Notes under the pieces: generated by a model | The model's input: only the letters and a program-made list of their open reading frames with translations | Told to the model about the DNA's origin: nothing | Database searches by the model: none | Made by a program: the position numbers and the translations under genes | Shown: piece by piece, positions 1-10,585 of the stretch | Layout of the letters: every line of letters begins with the position of its first letter | How positions within the stretch are numbered: position 1 is the first letter of the stretch | Source of the DNA: Okeanomitos corallinicola TIOX110 | GTDB taxonomy: Bacteria > Cyanobacteriota > Cyanobacteriia > Cyanobacteriales > Nostocaceae | Assembly (NCBI RefSeq): GCF_038050375.1 | Contig: NZ_CP150886.1 | Location: 3,575,318 to 3,639,317 of the forward strand | Reading direction: 5' to 3' | Length of the DNA: 64,000 bases

Positions 1-572
1 TTTTTATAGAAAAAACCCCTAACCTATCACCCCAGTTTTTAGAAACCATCAAAAACAAACTTGGTAAAACACCAACACCGGAACAAATATTTTATTATGC
101 TTATGCTATTTTTCACAGTCCAACCTATCGCAGTAGATACGCAGAGTTTTTAAAAATAGATTTTCCTCGTCTTCCTTTAACAAATAATCAAGAATTATTT
201 AACTCCCTCACCACCAAAGGAGAAGAATTAGTAAACCTGCATTTAATGAAATCATCAAAACTCAATCATCCAATAACCACCTATCAGGAAATTGCAGATA
301 ACCAAATTACTGAAGTTACCTATAACTCAGAACTACAAAGAGTATATATCAACAAACAAAATTACTTTACCGATATTCCCCAACACATCTGGGAATTTAA
401 AATTGGTGGATATCAAGTATTAGATAAATGGTTAAAAGACCGAAAAAATGCCAAACGCACATTATCAGAGGATGAAATTACCCATTATCAAAAAATAGTC
501 ATTGCATTAACGGAAACCTTAGAAATAATGATAGAAATTGATAACTTAATTCCTGAATTCCCCATCAAATAA
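1..572 (+). CDS. Type ISP restriction-modification enzyme, C-terminal part (partial at left edge)
   Basis: The reading frame is open from base 3 with no stop until 572, so the 5' part lies outside the window; the first in-window ATG (246) is internal. About 190 residues are visible. They resemble the C-terminal specificity region of LlaBIII-like single-chain type ISP enzymes (helicase, N6-adenine methylase and target recognition in one chain): an 'IFYYAYAIFHSPTYR' stretch, an 'FPRLPLT' stretch, then 'YFTDIPQHIWEFKIGGYQ' followed by 'VLDKWLKDRK', and a helical tail ending in 'IDNLIPEFP'. In this family the segment reads the DNA target, while cleavage and methylation domains lie upstream. Whether those domains are intact cannot be seen. 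The family assignment is recognition of motifs; the defence role is inferred. Confidence 0.75.
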   Translation, partial: FIEKTPNLSPQFLETIKNKLGKTPTPEQIFYYAYAIFHSPTYRSRYAEFLKIDFPRLPLTNNQELFNSLTTKGEELVNLHLMKSSKLNHPITTYQEIADNQITEVTYNSELQRVYINKQNYFTDIPQHIWEFKIGGYQVLDKWLKDRKNAKRTLSEDEITHYQKIVIALTETLEIMIEIDNLIPEFPIK

Positions 573-590
573 AAACCCAACCTAAAAAAC

Positions 591-788
591 CCTCTTCCTC
601 TGTGTTCTCTGCGTTTCTGCGGTTTGTTACTCTTTCTTTGCGTCTTTGGGTAAGATATTAAGGATAAAAAAGTTGGGTTTCCTCACATCAACCCAACCTA
701 CAAAACTTTGCGTCTTTGCGTCTTTGCGTGAGACATTAATAATAAAAATGGTGCGTTACGCTATCGCTAACACACCCTACTATAAAAA
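591..788. repeat. Dispersed and tandem repeats downstream of the RM gene and ligA
   Basis: This convergent intergenic stretch is built of repeats. An inverted repeat GTTGGGTT/AACCCAAC spans about 672-697. A tandem of a TTTGCGTC-type octamer lies at about 705-730, with related 'TTTGCGTC' and 'TCTGCG' pieces before it. A 31-bp unit at 750-780 recurs in opposite orientation at 28086-28116 with one mismatch. Such dispersed units are common between genes in Nostocales genomes. The plus-strand open frame crossing 646-1101 is not convincing as a gene. Confidence 0.7.
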
Positions 789-2894
<2,106 letters not shown>

Positions 2895-2994
2895 TCAATT
2901 TTAAATCTATCTCTTGTAAGTAGGAGTCAGTAAAAATAATATTTACTGACCGACTTTTTCAGACTAAATTCTAAATTTTGCATTCTAAATTCTT

Positions 2995-4059
2995 TTAACT
3001 ATCCCAATCTTCCACCTCATATAAAAACCTAGTTTTACCAATCAACTTACGATTAGCTGAGGTACTTTGTACAAATACCACATATTGTTCTAAATTACTA
3101 GGTTTAATTCTAATACTTGCATCCATAGGTAAACCTAACAATTCCCTAGCTGCACCACCTGCAAATAAATCACCTGTTTTTCTATCCATCAAAACAATTT
3201 CTTTTTTAGCTTGGATAGTTTCTGTTTTGGTAAACTCATAAAAGCCTCTACCAACTTTAAAACTTAACCCATTCTCCAATACAAAAGCCTTGATAGAAAT
3301 ATCTTGTTCTACTTCCAAAACTTGAAAACGTCCGGGAGTAACTGCTTTTAAATCACTATCTTCATAATAGGAAACACCTTCTCGGTTCATCATGGTATTA
3401 AATATTTTATTTAATCCCCGACTCATCCTTCCTTGCTCAATTACCTCTTGTTCATAAGCTTGTAATTGTTCATTTGATGAATTTTGATAACAAACAGCTA
3501 AAAACAAATCAGTAATATAAGAAAATTGATCAAGATTGATATGAAAACCGCCCGATTTTTCAGCTATTTCTTGATAAAAAGGTGTAGCATGAGAGCGATT
3601 GAGTGCTTGAACTCCATAAACCATAATTCCGCTATCACCTAATTTATCTATTTCTTTACGCCAATTTAACTTTTGGGGATTATGTGCTGGTGCATGGGGA
3701 ATATCATCACCAATTAAAACCAATGATTTACTAGCAGATTTTGACCAAGATAGAGATTGTGTTTGATGTAATACTAATTCATAACATTCTGGTGCATCTC
3801 CCCCATAGGTTGGTTCAACATTTTCGACAAAATTACAAATTTCATCTACATCACCAGACAGGTCGAAAATTTTTGTCACATAGCTTGAATCTGCATCACA
3901 ATAGTCACCATGTGCGATAATTCCTATCTTAATTAAAGGAAGTTCATCCATCAATCTAGTAACAGTAGTTTTAATCTTTTTCCGCACCTGGGTCAAGCAA
4001 GGATACATACTACCAGTGGTATCAAAGCTGAAGACTACTTCTATATTATTGCTTGTCAT
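2995..4059 (-). CDS. von Willebrand factor A domain protein
   Basis: The N-terminal ~200 residues form a vWA domain. A MIDAS-type 'DTTGSM' appears close to the N-terminus, a conserved acidic 'GGDAPE' loop follows, then 'LVLIGDDIPH'. These bind a divalent metal and partner proteins in the family. The C-terminal ~150 residues have no fold I recognise. There is no signal peptide or membrane segment, so it is probably cytoplasmic. I chose the ATG at 4059; a TTG at 4071 would add four residues. The gene is isolated between ligA and a divergent phosphodiesterase. The exact function is unknown. Confidence 0.8.
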   Translation of the reverse strand: MTSNNIEVVFSFDTTGSMYPCLTQVRKKIKTTVTRLMDELPLIKIGIIAHGDYCDADSSYVTKIFDLSGDVDEICNFVENVEPTYGGDAPECYELVLHQTQSLSWSKSASKSLVLIGDDIPHAPAHNPQKLNWRKEIDKLGDSGIMVYGVQALNRSHATPFYQEIAEKSGGFHINLDQFSYITDLFLAVCYQNSSNEQLQAYEQEVIEQGRMSRGLNKIFNTMMNREGVSYYEDSDLKAVTPGRFQVLEVEQDISIKAFVLENGLSFKVGRGFYEFTKTETIQAKKEIVLMDRKTGDLFAGGAARELLGLPMDASIRIKPSNLEQYVVFVQSTSANRKLIGKTRFLYEVEDWDS

Positions 4060-4216
4060 AACTGTAACCAAATTTTCAGTTATTTATGATATGATATATA
4101 TTTATTTTAAATGCTGTGAACATCTACAAAATATTACTGTAAAATATTGTAATATTCGGTTAGATTAAAAACAAGTAATTCAGTTAAAATACAGAGATAA
4201 TTAATTTCTTGATGAG

Positions 4217-5176
4217 ATGATCAGAAAAACGAGCCAAACACCCCCAATAATCATCGCTCATCGAGGTGCAAGTGGATATCGTCCCGAACATACATTAGCT
4301 GCATATCAATTAGCAATTGATTTAGGTGCTGATTATATTGAACCAGATTTAGTAATTAGCAAAGATGGGGTTTTAATTGCTCGTCACGAAAATGAAATTT
4401 CCCAAACTACAGATATTGCTGAACATCCTGAATTTGCCCATTTGAAAACTACAAAAATCATTGATGGAGAAATTAAAACAGGTTGGTTTACAGAAGATTT
4501 GACATTAGCAGAAATTAAAACTTTAACAGCAGAAGAAAGAATCCCAGAAATTCGTCCTCAAAATACAGATTATCATGGCATCTTGCCAATTCCTACCCTA
4601 CAAGAAATAATTGATTTAGCCCAAAAATATAATGTTGGTATTTACCCAGAAACTAAACATCCCAGTTATTTTCAATCAATAGGGTTACCATTAGAATTAC
4701 CGTTGTTAACTGCATTGCAAGAAGTTAAAATTTCTGTATTTATTCAATCTTTTGAAGTTAGTAATTTGCAAGAAATATCACAAAAAACAGATATTCTTTT
4801 AGTACAATTAATTAACCATACAGGTCAACCCTATGATTTTACTGTGAATGGAAATACTAACACCTATCAAGATATGATTCAACCTTTGGGTTTAAAGAAA
4901 ATTGCCGAATATGCACAAGCGATAGGAGTTAATAAAAACCTGATTATTCCCAGCAATATAAACAATAAAATACAGTCTCCAACATCTTTAATTAAAAATG
5001 CCCATGCTGAGGATTTATTAGTTCATGCTTGGACATTTAGAAATGAGAATAATTTCCTACCTGTAGATTTTCACAATAACCCACAACAGGAATATAAATT
5101 ATTTTTTGAACTAGGACTAGATGGAGTATTTAGTGATTTTCCAGATACCGCTTTTACAGCACGAGGTGACAGGTGA
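4217..5176 (+). CDS. Glycerophosphodiester phosphodiesterase family protein
   Basis: The protein hydrolyses glycerophosphodiesters to glycerol-3-phosphate and an alcohol in characterised family members. Residues ~12-25 read 'IIAHRGASGYRPEHT', the GDPD signature with catalytic His and Arg. 'GADYIEPDLVISKDG' and 'ARHE' follow, supplying metal-binding Glu/Asp and the second catalytic His. The later 'YPETKHP' and the terminal 'LGLDGVFSDFPD' also fit the family TIM barrel. Its length of 319 residues is typical of GlpQ/UgpQ relatives. No signal peptide is evident, unlike periplasmic GlpQ. It may serve phospholipid turnover or phosphate scavenging; no transporter is adjacent. It is monocistronic and followed by the candidate small RNA. 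Confidence 0.9.
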   Translation: MIRKTSQTPPIIIAHRGASGYRPEHTLAAYQLAIDLGADYIEPDLVISKDGVLIARHENEISQTTDIAEHPEFAHLKTTKIIDGEIKTGWFTEDLTLAEIKTLTAEERIPEIRPQNTDYHGILPIPTLQEIIDLAQKYNVGIYPETKHPSYFQSIGLPLELPLLTALQEVKISVFIQSFEVSNLQEISQKTDILLVQLINHTGQPYDFTVNGNTNTYQDMIQPLGLKKIAEYAQAIGVNKNLIIPSNINNKIQSPTSLIKNAHAEDLLVHAWTFRNENNFLPVDFHNNPQQEYKLFFELGLDGVFSDFPDTAFTARGDR

Positions 5177-5231
5177 TAGAGTTGAAAGTCTGTTTTTGTG
5201 TAAATCTTAATGAAAAATTTATAGTAAAAAG

Positions 5232-5260
5232 TTTTCATACCTCAAAAAATGAGGTATAAT
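5232..5260 (+). promoter_or_regulatory. Sigma-70-type promoter for the candidate small RNA
   Basis: A perfect -10 hexamer TATAAT lies at 5255-5260. A -35-like TTTTCA lies at 5232-5237, exactly 17 bp upstream. Transcription would begin near 5267, immediately before the first helix of the structured region. No plus-strand protein gene follows, which is why an RNA product is suggested. This is seen in sequence only. Confidence 0.55.
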
Positions 5261-5266
5261 AGTAAA

Positions 5267-5440
5267 TCTGTGTAGTCAATGGCTAACTATAATTTGGGCA
5301 AACGAATTATCTAGCTTTGGGTGCTTCACCCGAAAAGCCACAAAAACACAGCTGAAGGGTAATTTTAACCTCAGATGTATGATATACTGTCCTAGCTAAG
5401 GTCAAGCAGATACATCAGCGGGTGAAGATTAATTACCCCT
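5267..5440 (+). ncRNA. Candidate structured RNA (unknown class)
   Basis: The non-coding region between the phosphodiesterase and the HNH gene can fold into nested helices. CTGTGT (5268-5273) pairs with ACACAG (5346-5351). Inside it TGGCT (5280-5284) pairs with AGCCA (5336-5340). Inside that, ATAATT (5289-5294) pairs with AATTAT (5305-5310), and GGGTG (5319-5323) pairs with CACCC (5327-5331), making a three-way junction. Downstream, CTGA/TCAG (5352-5374) and GATGTAT/ATACATC (5374-5416) form further stems, and GGGTAAT (5357-5363) can pair with ATTACCC (5432-5438). I do not recognise a known riboswitch or 6S, tmRNA or SRP RNA consensus. No plus-strand gene follows, so a free RNA, or one antisense to the 3' end of the HNH gene, is more likely than a riboswitch. 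Confidence 0.4.
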
Positions 5441-5466
5441 GTTGCTTAATTACTGTTGTGTTGATG

Positions 5467-5964
5467 TCAAAGCCCTATTACATACTTTTGCCATTCCTGA
5501 TGCAGTCCACTCTTGAGATGTTTCGTTACCTCAAAATACAGACTACTGTAAGGTTTACGGGGTGGATGGCGCAAAGGCATCTTTGCTTCTTGGGGTGTAC
5601 GACAACCTTTTTTAACATTGCAACGCACACAGGCAGTAACGAGATTTTCCCAGACATCACCCCCACCACGCGATCGCGGCATAACATGATCAAGTGTTAA
5701 ATCATCTCCTGTGTAACCACAGTATTGACAACTATGACCGTCACGATGCAAGATATTGCGACGAGTCATAGGAATTTCTTTGTAAGGAACACGGACGTAA
5801 TGGCGCAACCGAATCACTGTGGGTAACGGAAAATCCGAGTAGATGACTTTACCGTTGTGTTCTACGTGTTCTGCTTTGCCTTTGATTAATAAAACTACGG
5901 CACGTCGCCAACTGGTAATGTTGAGCGGTTCGTAGGAGGCGTTTAGGACTAAAACCTTCCCCAT
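5467..5964 (-). CDS. HNH endonuclease family protein
   Basis: A 165-residue protein with a complete HNH nuclease core. The C-terminal half shows 'CQYCG', then 'LTLDHVMPRSRGG', then 'NLVTACVRCNVKKG': two CxxC zinc knuckles around the His-Asn-His metal centre. The N-terminal ~70 residues ('MGKVLVLNASYEPLNITSWRRA') are typical of a widely conserved cyanobacterial stand-alone HNH family. No intron, intein or restriction partner is adjacent, so it is not obviously a homing enzyme. It probably cuts or nicks DNA, but its physiological role is not known. The start at 5964 gives the expected N-terminus. Confidence 0.9.
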   Translation of the reverse strand: MGKVLVLNASYEPLNITSWRRAVVLLIKGKAEHVEHNGKVIYSDFPLPTVIRLRHYVRVPYKEIPMTRRNILHRDGHSCQYCGYTGDDLTLDHVMPRSRGGGDVWENLVTACVRCNVKKGCRTPQEAKMPLRHPPRKPYSSLYFEVTKHLKSGLHQEWQKYVIGL

Positions 5965-6108
5965 TGATATTAGCTCAAGGTATTAGTTTTATATATTTTA
6001 ACACAAATATATCTTCCTGGGGATATGAGAATATTTTATACTTTTAGGAATAATGGGCAGGAGTCCTACGATGAGGTAGTGAATAACCCAATGCCCAATG
6101 CCCAATTA

Positions 6109-8088
6109 TTAATTACCTGAAGCTTTCTTAGCCTCTTCAACCCAGCTATCAAACTCAGCTTGATGATTTTTAACCCACTCCCTAGCATGACGACGGATAT
6201 CTTCTGTACTATTTTCCCCATTCTTAAAGAGTTGGTTTTGTTTGTTGATATCATCAACAGGAATTTTAATCTGTGCAAATAAACGCTTGGCTGCGGGATT
6301 TTGATTTAAAAATTCCTTATTAGCTAAGATGCGGATATCATCAATGGCAAATCCTAAATTTTTACCCATTGCTGTAGTATCTTTCTCTGTCAGATTTTCC
6401 TGTCCTTCGGGTAGAGAAGTGAAGGGAACTTCTAACCAAACTACATCTTCACCAACCTTTAACTCACCAGCCATCCACATCGGAGTCCAAGTATAATAGA
6501 GGACTGGTTGACCTTGTTTATAGCGAGTAATAGTATCTGCAATCAGGGCTGAGTAAGTACCTTTGTCTTGTTCTACCGTATCTTCTAATCCATAGGCTTT
6601 GAGGTGATGGTCAAGCACCAACTGACAACCCCAACCAGAATTACACCCAGTTAAATTGGCCTGACCATCTCCATCAGAGTCAAAAAGTTTGGCAATTTTG
6701 GGATCTTTGAGTTGTGCAATGTTGGTAATGTTGTATTTATCAGCGGTTTTTTTATCAATTTGATAACCTTGCAAGAGATTAGCACTAATTACACCAACTC
6801 GTTCTAATTTCTCCTGACCACCACTTTCTTCAAAAAACGTATTGTGACCTTTTTCCCAATGCACAGGTGAGTAATCTAGGTCGCCTTGTCCTAAAGCTAG
6901 ATGCATTGTGGTAGGTTCAATTCGTTGTGGTTCTGGAGTTGCGTAACCGAGTTTTCTCAAAGCCATGTTAACAATCTCGGTTTGGAAACGTTCTTCTTGT
7001 AAGCTACTGTGAACAGATTTTATTTCAATGCCAGTACCGGGTAATTGTTCTTGGACAGCAGTTTTAGTTTCCGGTATTGATCTCCAGATGGAAGTCACTA
7101 GCAAGATGGAAATAATTGTGGAAGCGAATATCGCACCATATTGAGTTGATGGAGACAAGAAAAAACTGATGGGAGGACGTTGTTTCCAATCAACTTGACT
7201 GTCTGTTTGACCGAGAACGTGAGTCATACGGTCTAGCATAATTGCAATCAGGACAATACTTAATCCCCCTACAGAAGCTAGTCCTACATTTAAACTTCCT
7301 AAGCCTTGTAAAACCATACCCCCTAAGCCTTTGACACCAATCATGGATGTGACTACTGACATGGATAAAGCTAAGAGGATGGCTTGGTTTACACCAGCTA
7401 AGATTGTAGGCATCGCTAGGGGAATTTGTACTTCCCATAACATTTGTCTAGGGGTAGAACCAAAGGCTGTAGCTGCTTCTACTACTTCTTCGGATACTTG
7501 CCTAATTCCCAGATTAGTTAGGCGTACTAGGGGAGGTACTGCAAAGATAAAGGTGGCTATAACTCCCGAAACTTCCCCAATCCCAAATAACATTACTACT
7601 GGTACTAAATAGACAAATGACGGTAGGGTTTGCATGGCATCCAGGAGGGGTTGTAGCCATTTTTCTAATTTCTCATTACTGGCGCAGAGAATACCAAGAC
7701 TAATACCCACTACCATGCAAAAAGCTACGGCAGTTAATATCAGGGAGAGGGATACTACTGCTTGTTGCCAAGCCCCAACAAAGCCGATTAAACTCAAGGC
7801 TATGACACTGAAAATGGCTATTTTACTTCCTGCTAATTGCCAAGCCAGTAAACCTAGTAAAATGATGAAGATAAGTGGTGGAATACTCAGGAACAGCCAT
7901 TGTATACTTTCTAGAGTCCAGCTAATGGGAATACGAATGGCTTGGAAGAATGGACGATAGTTATCAACTACGTAGTCAACGCCATCGGTAATCCAATCTT
8001 CTAGGGGTAAGGTATAAAGTTCAAAGGGGTTAAGTATTGCGTCTAGGCTATTTGTTGCTAGTATCTCAGATGATAGATTTATAAACAT
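6109..8088 (-). CDS. Betaine-type ABC transporter: permease fused to substrate-binding domain (ProW-ProX / OpuAB-AC type)
   Basis: Residues ~1-310 are a ProW-like permease with about six to eight hydrophobic segments and the inner-membrane coupling motif ('EAATAFGSTPRQMLWEVQIPLAMPTI', given in part). After a further membrane segment, residues ~350-650 form an OpuAC/ProX-type binding domain, with tryptophans ('GWGC', 'YYTWTPMWMAG') of the kind that form aromatic cages for quaternary ammonium groups. The fusion tethers the binding protein outside the cell. It works with the ATPase encoded just upstream (66-bp gap). The family imports glycine betaine, proline betaine or related compatible solutes. 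Placement after the enzyme run suggests it may import that pathway's substrate. The cluster role is inferred; the transporter class is clear. Confidence 0.92.
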   Translation of the reverse strand: MFINLSSEILATNSLDAILNPFELYTLPLEDWITDGVDYVVDNYRPFFQAIRIPISWTLESIQWLFLSIPPLIFIILLGLLAWQLAGSKIAIFSVIALSLIGFVGAWQQAVVSLSLILTAVAFCMVVGISLGILCASNEKLEKWLQPLLDAMQTLPSFVYLVPVVMLFGIGEVSGVIATFIFAVPPLVRLTNLGIRQVSEEVVEAATAFGSTPRQMLWEVQIPLAMPTILAGVNQAILLALSMSVVTSMIGVKGLGGMVLQGLGSLNVGLASVGGLSIVLIAIMLDRMTHVLGQTDSQVDWKQRPPISFFLSPSTQYGAIFASTIISILLVTSIWRSIPETKTAVQEQLPGTGIEIKSVHSSLQEERFQTEIVNMALRKLGYATPEPQRIEPTTMHLALGQGDLDYSPVHWEKGHNTFFEESGGQEKLERVGVISANLLQGYQIDKKTADKYNITNIAQLKDPKIAKLFDSDGDGQANLTGCNSGWGCQLVLDHHLKAYGLEDTVEQDKGTYSALIADTITRYKQGQPVLYYTWTPMWMAGELKVGEDVVWLEVPFTSLPEGQENLTEKDTTAMGKNLGFAIDDIRILANKEFLNQNPAAKRLFAQIKIPVDDINKQNQLFKNGENSTEDIRRHAREWVKNHQAEFDSWVEEAKKASGN

Positions 8089-8100
8089 GAACAGAATTTG

Positions 8101-8153
8101 GTGATTGGTGATTGGTGATTGGAAAAAACTACTAATGACTAATGACTAATAAC
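8101..8153. repeat. Heptamer tandem repeats (STRR) between the two transporter genes
   Basis: Three copies of GTGATTG (8101-8121) are followed, after a short A-rich spacer, by three copies of a CTAATGA-like heptamer (8132-8152). They fill nearly all of the 66-bp gap between the ATPase and permease genes. Short tandemly repeated heptamers are a known trait of heterocystous cyanobacteria. Confidence 0.75.
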
Positions 8154-8154
8154 A

Positions 8155-9354
8155 TTAATTATCTGAGGGACTGATATTTTCTAGGACATCTGCTATTTCT
8201 ACAATGCCTTGGAATTTACCTTCTTCATCAACTACAGTGATGGGTAGCCCTTGTTGATAGAGAGGAAAAGTAGTTTCTAGATTACTGTTTGCTTCTACTT
8301 GGGGAAAGTCTGTTTCCATGACTGCGGTAATATCAGACTGTTCTTGTACAACTGATGCTAAAGTTTCTTGGTTAACCATGCCTATGGGTTGGCGATCGCT
8401 ATCTACAACGCATATATATTCTTCCGCTGACATTTTCTTTAACTTTTCACTAGGTATGTCTTCTCCAAGTACCAAAAATGTGGTGTGACGTATAATTGAA
8501 CCGGTTTTAATTACTTGGGCGCGGTTAACTTCTTCCATGAAGGAGCGGATATAATCATCAGCGGGTTGAGTGATTAATTCTTCTGGTGTGCCAATTTGCA
8601 CTATGGCACCATCTTTCATGACTGCGATGCGATCGCCAATTTTTAATGCTTCTTGGATATCATGGCTAATAAAGACAATTGTTTTATGTAGTTCTTTTTG
8701 TAGTCTTAATAGTTCATCTTGCATTTCTCGGCGAATTAAGGGATCAAGGGCGCTAAATGCCTCATCCATTAACAGGATATCTGCATCTGTGGCTAAAGCA
8801 CGGGCTAAACCTACCCTTTGCTGCATCCCACCACTGAGGGAAGAAGGTAAATAATCTCCCCATTGTCCTAAACCAACACTTTTTAAATTTTCCAAGGCTT
8901 TCTGACGGCGTTCTTCTGCATCCATGCCTTTGACTTTTAAACCATATTCCACATTTTCCGCTACTGTTTTATGAGGAAATAGTCCAAATCGTTGAAATAC
9001 CATTGATACTTTAGAGAGGCGAATTTCTCGCATCCGCTTCTCGTCAACATGGGCAACATCTTCACCGTCTATGTAAATATGTCCACTGGTAGGATTAATT
9101 AGGCGATTGATACAGCGAACTAAAGTAGATTTACCTGAACCAGATAATCCCATAACTACAAATAATTCACCTTCATTAATCTTGAAAGATACATCTGCAA
9201 TCCCCAAAACATTACCGGTTGCTTTTAAAATAGAATCTCTAGTTCCACCTGAGTTAAATAATTTCAATGCAGCATGGGGTTTATCTCCGTAAATTTTAAT
9301 CAGATTTTCTATGACTATTTTAGGTTTTGGATTGTTCATTTTCTGATATGTCAA
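8155..9354 (-). CDS. Betaine/proline ABC transporter ATPase with CBS domains (ProV/OpuAA type)
   Basis: This is the ATPase of the betaine importer. It carries Walker A 'GLSGSGKST', the signature 'LSGGMQQRVGLARALA', Walker B 'ILLMDEAFSALDP' and the H-loop 'FISHD'. The N-terminal ~60 residues are the ProV-type extension ('KIYGDKPHAALKL'). Residues ~280-399 form a tandem CBS region, which in OpuA senses ionic strength or c-di-AMP and gates transport. The length (399) matches ProV. It precedes the permease/binding fusion and follows the oxygenase gene after 235 bp, so it may have its own promoter or be read through from the enzyme run. ATG at 9354 is the natural start; 9342 is an alternative. Confidence 0.93.
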   Translation of the reverse strand: MTYQKMNNPKPKIVIENLIKIYGDKPHAALKLFNSGGTRDSILKATGNVLGIADVSFKINEGELFVVMGLSGSGKSTLVRCINRLINPTSGHIYIDGEDVAHVDEKRMREIRLSKVSMVFQRFGLFPHKTVAENVEYGLKVKGMDAEERRQKALENLKSVGLGQWGDYLPSSLSGGMQQRVGLARALATDADILLMDEAFSALDPLIRREMQDELLRLQKELHKTIVFISHDIQEALKIGDRIAVMKDGAIVQIGTPEELITQPADDYIRSFMEEVNRAQVIKTGSIIRHTTFLVLGEDIPSEKLKKMSAEEYICVVDSDRQPIGMVNQETLASVVQEQSDITAVMETDFPQVEANSNLETTFPLYQQGLPITVVDEEGKFQGIVEIADVLENISPSDN

Positions 9355-9589
9355 TAACTAACTACTTTAAAAATACAGGGTTGTTGCAAAGGCTAGATTT
9401 TACTAAATTCAGTTTTCGTTTACAGACAGATTTATTTAATTTTAACATATTAATTAATAGGATTTAGATATAAAACACCTTGAATATAAATCCCTGAATT
9501 CTTCAAGAATTAGAGGATCTGAGTATTGAGTATTATGGTTTTTAAAGTTGATCTATGATCTAGTTTTAGCTGATAGCTGAAGATGGCAA

Positions 9590-10522
9590 TTATACAAGTT
9601 CTTCTGCTCTACCAGCCCCTTTATGATCTACCCAAATAGATTCAAAGTTTTTGAGCATTACTTCTTTAGAACTAATTGTTTTTTCTGTTTCAAATGGTTT
9701 AATGATGGCATCAATATTTGGGTAAATGAAAAAAGGTATTGAGATCCGAGTACCTGGATATTCATGAATGACTGCATGGGGTGTACTTACAAATAAACCG
9801 TTAGTCCACATTTGCAGCATATCCCCTAAATTGATAATGAATGTATCTTCTAAACAGGGTGCATCAATCCATTTATCTTTTGTGTAAACCCTTAAAGAAG
9901 GATGGGGTAGTTGTTCTTGAATTAAAACAGTAAAAATGCCATTATCTGTATGTTTACCAGCTTGTCCAGATTTTTCTGGATAGTAAATTGTCCGCTGGAT
10001 TAAAACAGGATCATCAAAATATGGATCAAACCAGGTTGGTTCTAAACCTAAAGATATAGCAATTGCTTTTAACAATTTAGGAACAACCTTTGTCATTATT
10101 TCTTTTTGCAAGTTGTAATGAGATTCAGCAAAGTCTGGTGCAATGTTATCATCTGGCAGAATATTCGGTCCTGTAAATGGTTGTTCTGATAATGGTTTAT
10201 CTAAACCTAAATCAAAAATTGCTTTCGGATCAAAACCAATCTCTTTATTTAAATATTCACCAAGTAAAGGAACATAACCCCGTGAGGTTGGCGGATAAAC
10301 TTTTTGTACATCATGTCCATACTGTTGTTTAATCTCTTCTGGAAGATGAAAGAAATTTCTTGATGCAGTTATAGTTTTATCAATACTAGATTTAGAAACT
10401 CCGTGATCTTTTAAATAGAAAAAACCACATTCATAACAAGTGTCATATAATCTTTTGATTTCTTGATTATCAACTTCATTTTTATCTAACTCGGATAAGG
10501 ATATAATTGGTAGATGCTCCAT
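9590..10522 (-). CDS. Isopenicillin-N-synthase-like Fe(II)/2-oxoglutarate oxygenase
   Basis: A 310-residue soluble oxygenase. The N-terminal DIOX_N region ('LPIISLSELD', 'GFFYLKDHGV') and the jelly-roll core are both present. The iron-binding facial triad is visible: His191 and Asp193 in 'GKHTDNG' and His249 in 'STPHAVIH'. Arg259 in 'GTRISIPFF' is placed to bind the 2-oxoglutarate carboxylate. Family members hydroxylate, desaturate or cyclise small molecules. It lies 63 bp downstream of the dehydrogenase gene in the minus-strand run. The substrate is unknown; a quaternary amine or imino acid is an inference from neighbours. A typical IPNS-like length and an intact active site suggest a working enzyme. 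Confidence 0.9.
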   Translation of the reverse strand: MEHLPIISLSELDKNEVDNQEIKRLYDTCYECGFFYLKDHGVSKSSIDKTITASRNFFHLPEEIKQQYGHDVQKVYPPTSRGYVPLLGEYLNKEIGFDPKAIFDLGLDKPLSEQPFTGPNILPDDNIAPDFAESHYNLQKEIMTKVVPKLLKAIAISLGLEPTWFDPYFDDPVLIQRTIYYPEKSGQAGKHTDNGIFTVLIQEQLPHPSLRVYTKDKWIDAPCLEDTFIINLGDMLQMWTNGLFVSTPHAVIHEYPGTRISIPFFIYPNIDAIIKPFETEKTISSKEVMLKNFESIWVDHKGAGRAEELV

Positions 10523-10585
10523 TGGTATTATCTCTCTAATTTACAATCGGGAAAAGTTGATTTTGGTAGTACCATTTCCAACTAT

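Noticed and set aside
5267-5351. Match to c-di-GMP-I, TPP or cobalamin riboswitches
   Set aside because: The GGGCAAAC and GGGTGC pieces recall parts of these, but the conserved cores are not present in the right order and no gene follows on that strand.
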